In this document: positions 63,939 to 64,000 of the stretch, piece by piece
How the letters are laid out: every line of letters begins with the position of its first letter
Numbering within the stretch: the first letter of the stretch is position 1
Assembly (NCBI GenBank): GCA_024104275.1
Contig: JAGGHK010000008.1
Coordinates: 1-64,000, forward strand
Direction: 5' to 3'
Length of the DNA stretch: 64,000 nt
Origin: Bifidobacterium sp.
GTDB lineage: Bacteria; Actinomycetota; Actinomycetes; Actinomycetales; Bifidobacteriaceae
The notes under the pieces: generated by a model
Databases searched by the model: none
Seen by the model: the letters and a program-made list of their open reading frames with translations, nothing else
Told to the model about the DNA's origin: nothing
Position numbers and translations under genes: made by a program

Positions 63939-64000
63939 TGATGTCCTTCCTTGGAGGGTAAAGTACCGCGTTGATCCGTCAGTACCATGACAACGTTATC

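Overview
The window most likely comes from a Bifidobacterium or close relative. This is inferred from the moderately high G+C coding style, cell-wall proteins with LAxTG-type sortase signals, DUF5979-like surface repeats, and a sugar-import and glycosidase gene set typical of bifidobacteria. No rRNA, tRNA, insertion sequence, prophage or CRISPR array was found. TAG is an ordinary stop codon here (clc and metG end in it).

Layout. 1-305: C-terminal end of a restriction-modification specificity subunit. 306-977: a strong terminator, then a promoter and a candidate structured RNA. 978-9875: metal P1B-ATPase, purA, a ClC chloride channel, a broken surface-protein fragment and an LAETG-anchored surface protein. 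10168-13250: two AAA/DUF4143 ATPases surrounded by regular repeat arrays. 13489-14850: divergent DHNA-CoA thioesterase-like gene and menB. 15137-22338: a giant surface adhesin with a G10 tract in its signal peptide and a frameshift. 22551-25777: a short leader ORF with an attenuator-like RNA, an MHS-family transporter and ilvC. 26035-29724: a D-serine module (GntP/DsdX permease, dsdA, DauR-like regulator). 30267-35960: a small membrane protein, a third DUF4143 ATPase and two divergent amino-acid permeases. 36359-41657: a ribbon-helix-helix protein, then MarR and a two-gene ABC exporter. 41793-52746: MHS transporter, AbiEi-like protein, metG, aldo/keto reductase, nitroreductase, DUF4235 protein and a histidine phosphatase. 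53003-63938: a sugar locus with two binding proteins, two permeases, LacI, GH31 and GH13 enzymes.

The sugar genes appear to form one alpha-glucoside uptake and hydrolysis unit under a LacI repressor. Its GH31 gene has an in-frame amber codon and its second binding protein has a frameshifted signal peptide, so it may be partly decayed.

The most unusual feature is the abundance of precisely periodic intergenic repeats. Three palindromic families with unrelated sequences (six arrays) all repeat every 61-62 bp. Each of the three DUF4143 ATPase genes is preceded by its own array with a private sequence and a strict period (32, 23 and 40 bp); a 34-bp array and a 50-51-bp array also lie between the first two. 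Further arrays with 19-22, 21 and 32-33 bp periods lie in other gaps. I know of no established explanation for this pattern.
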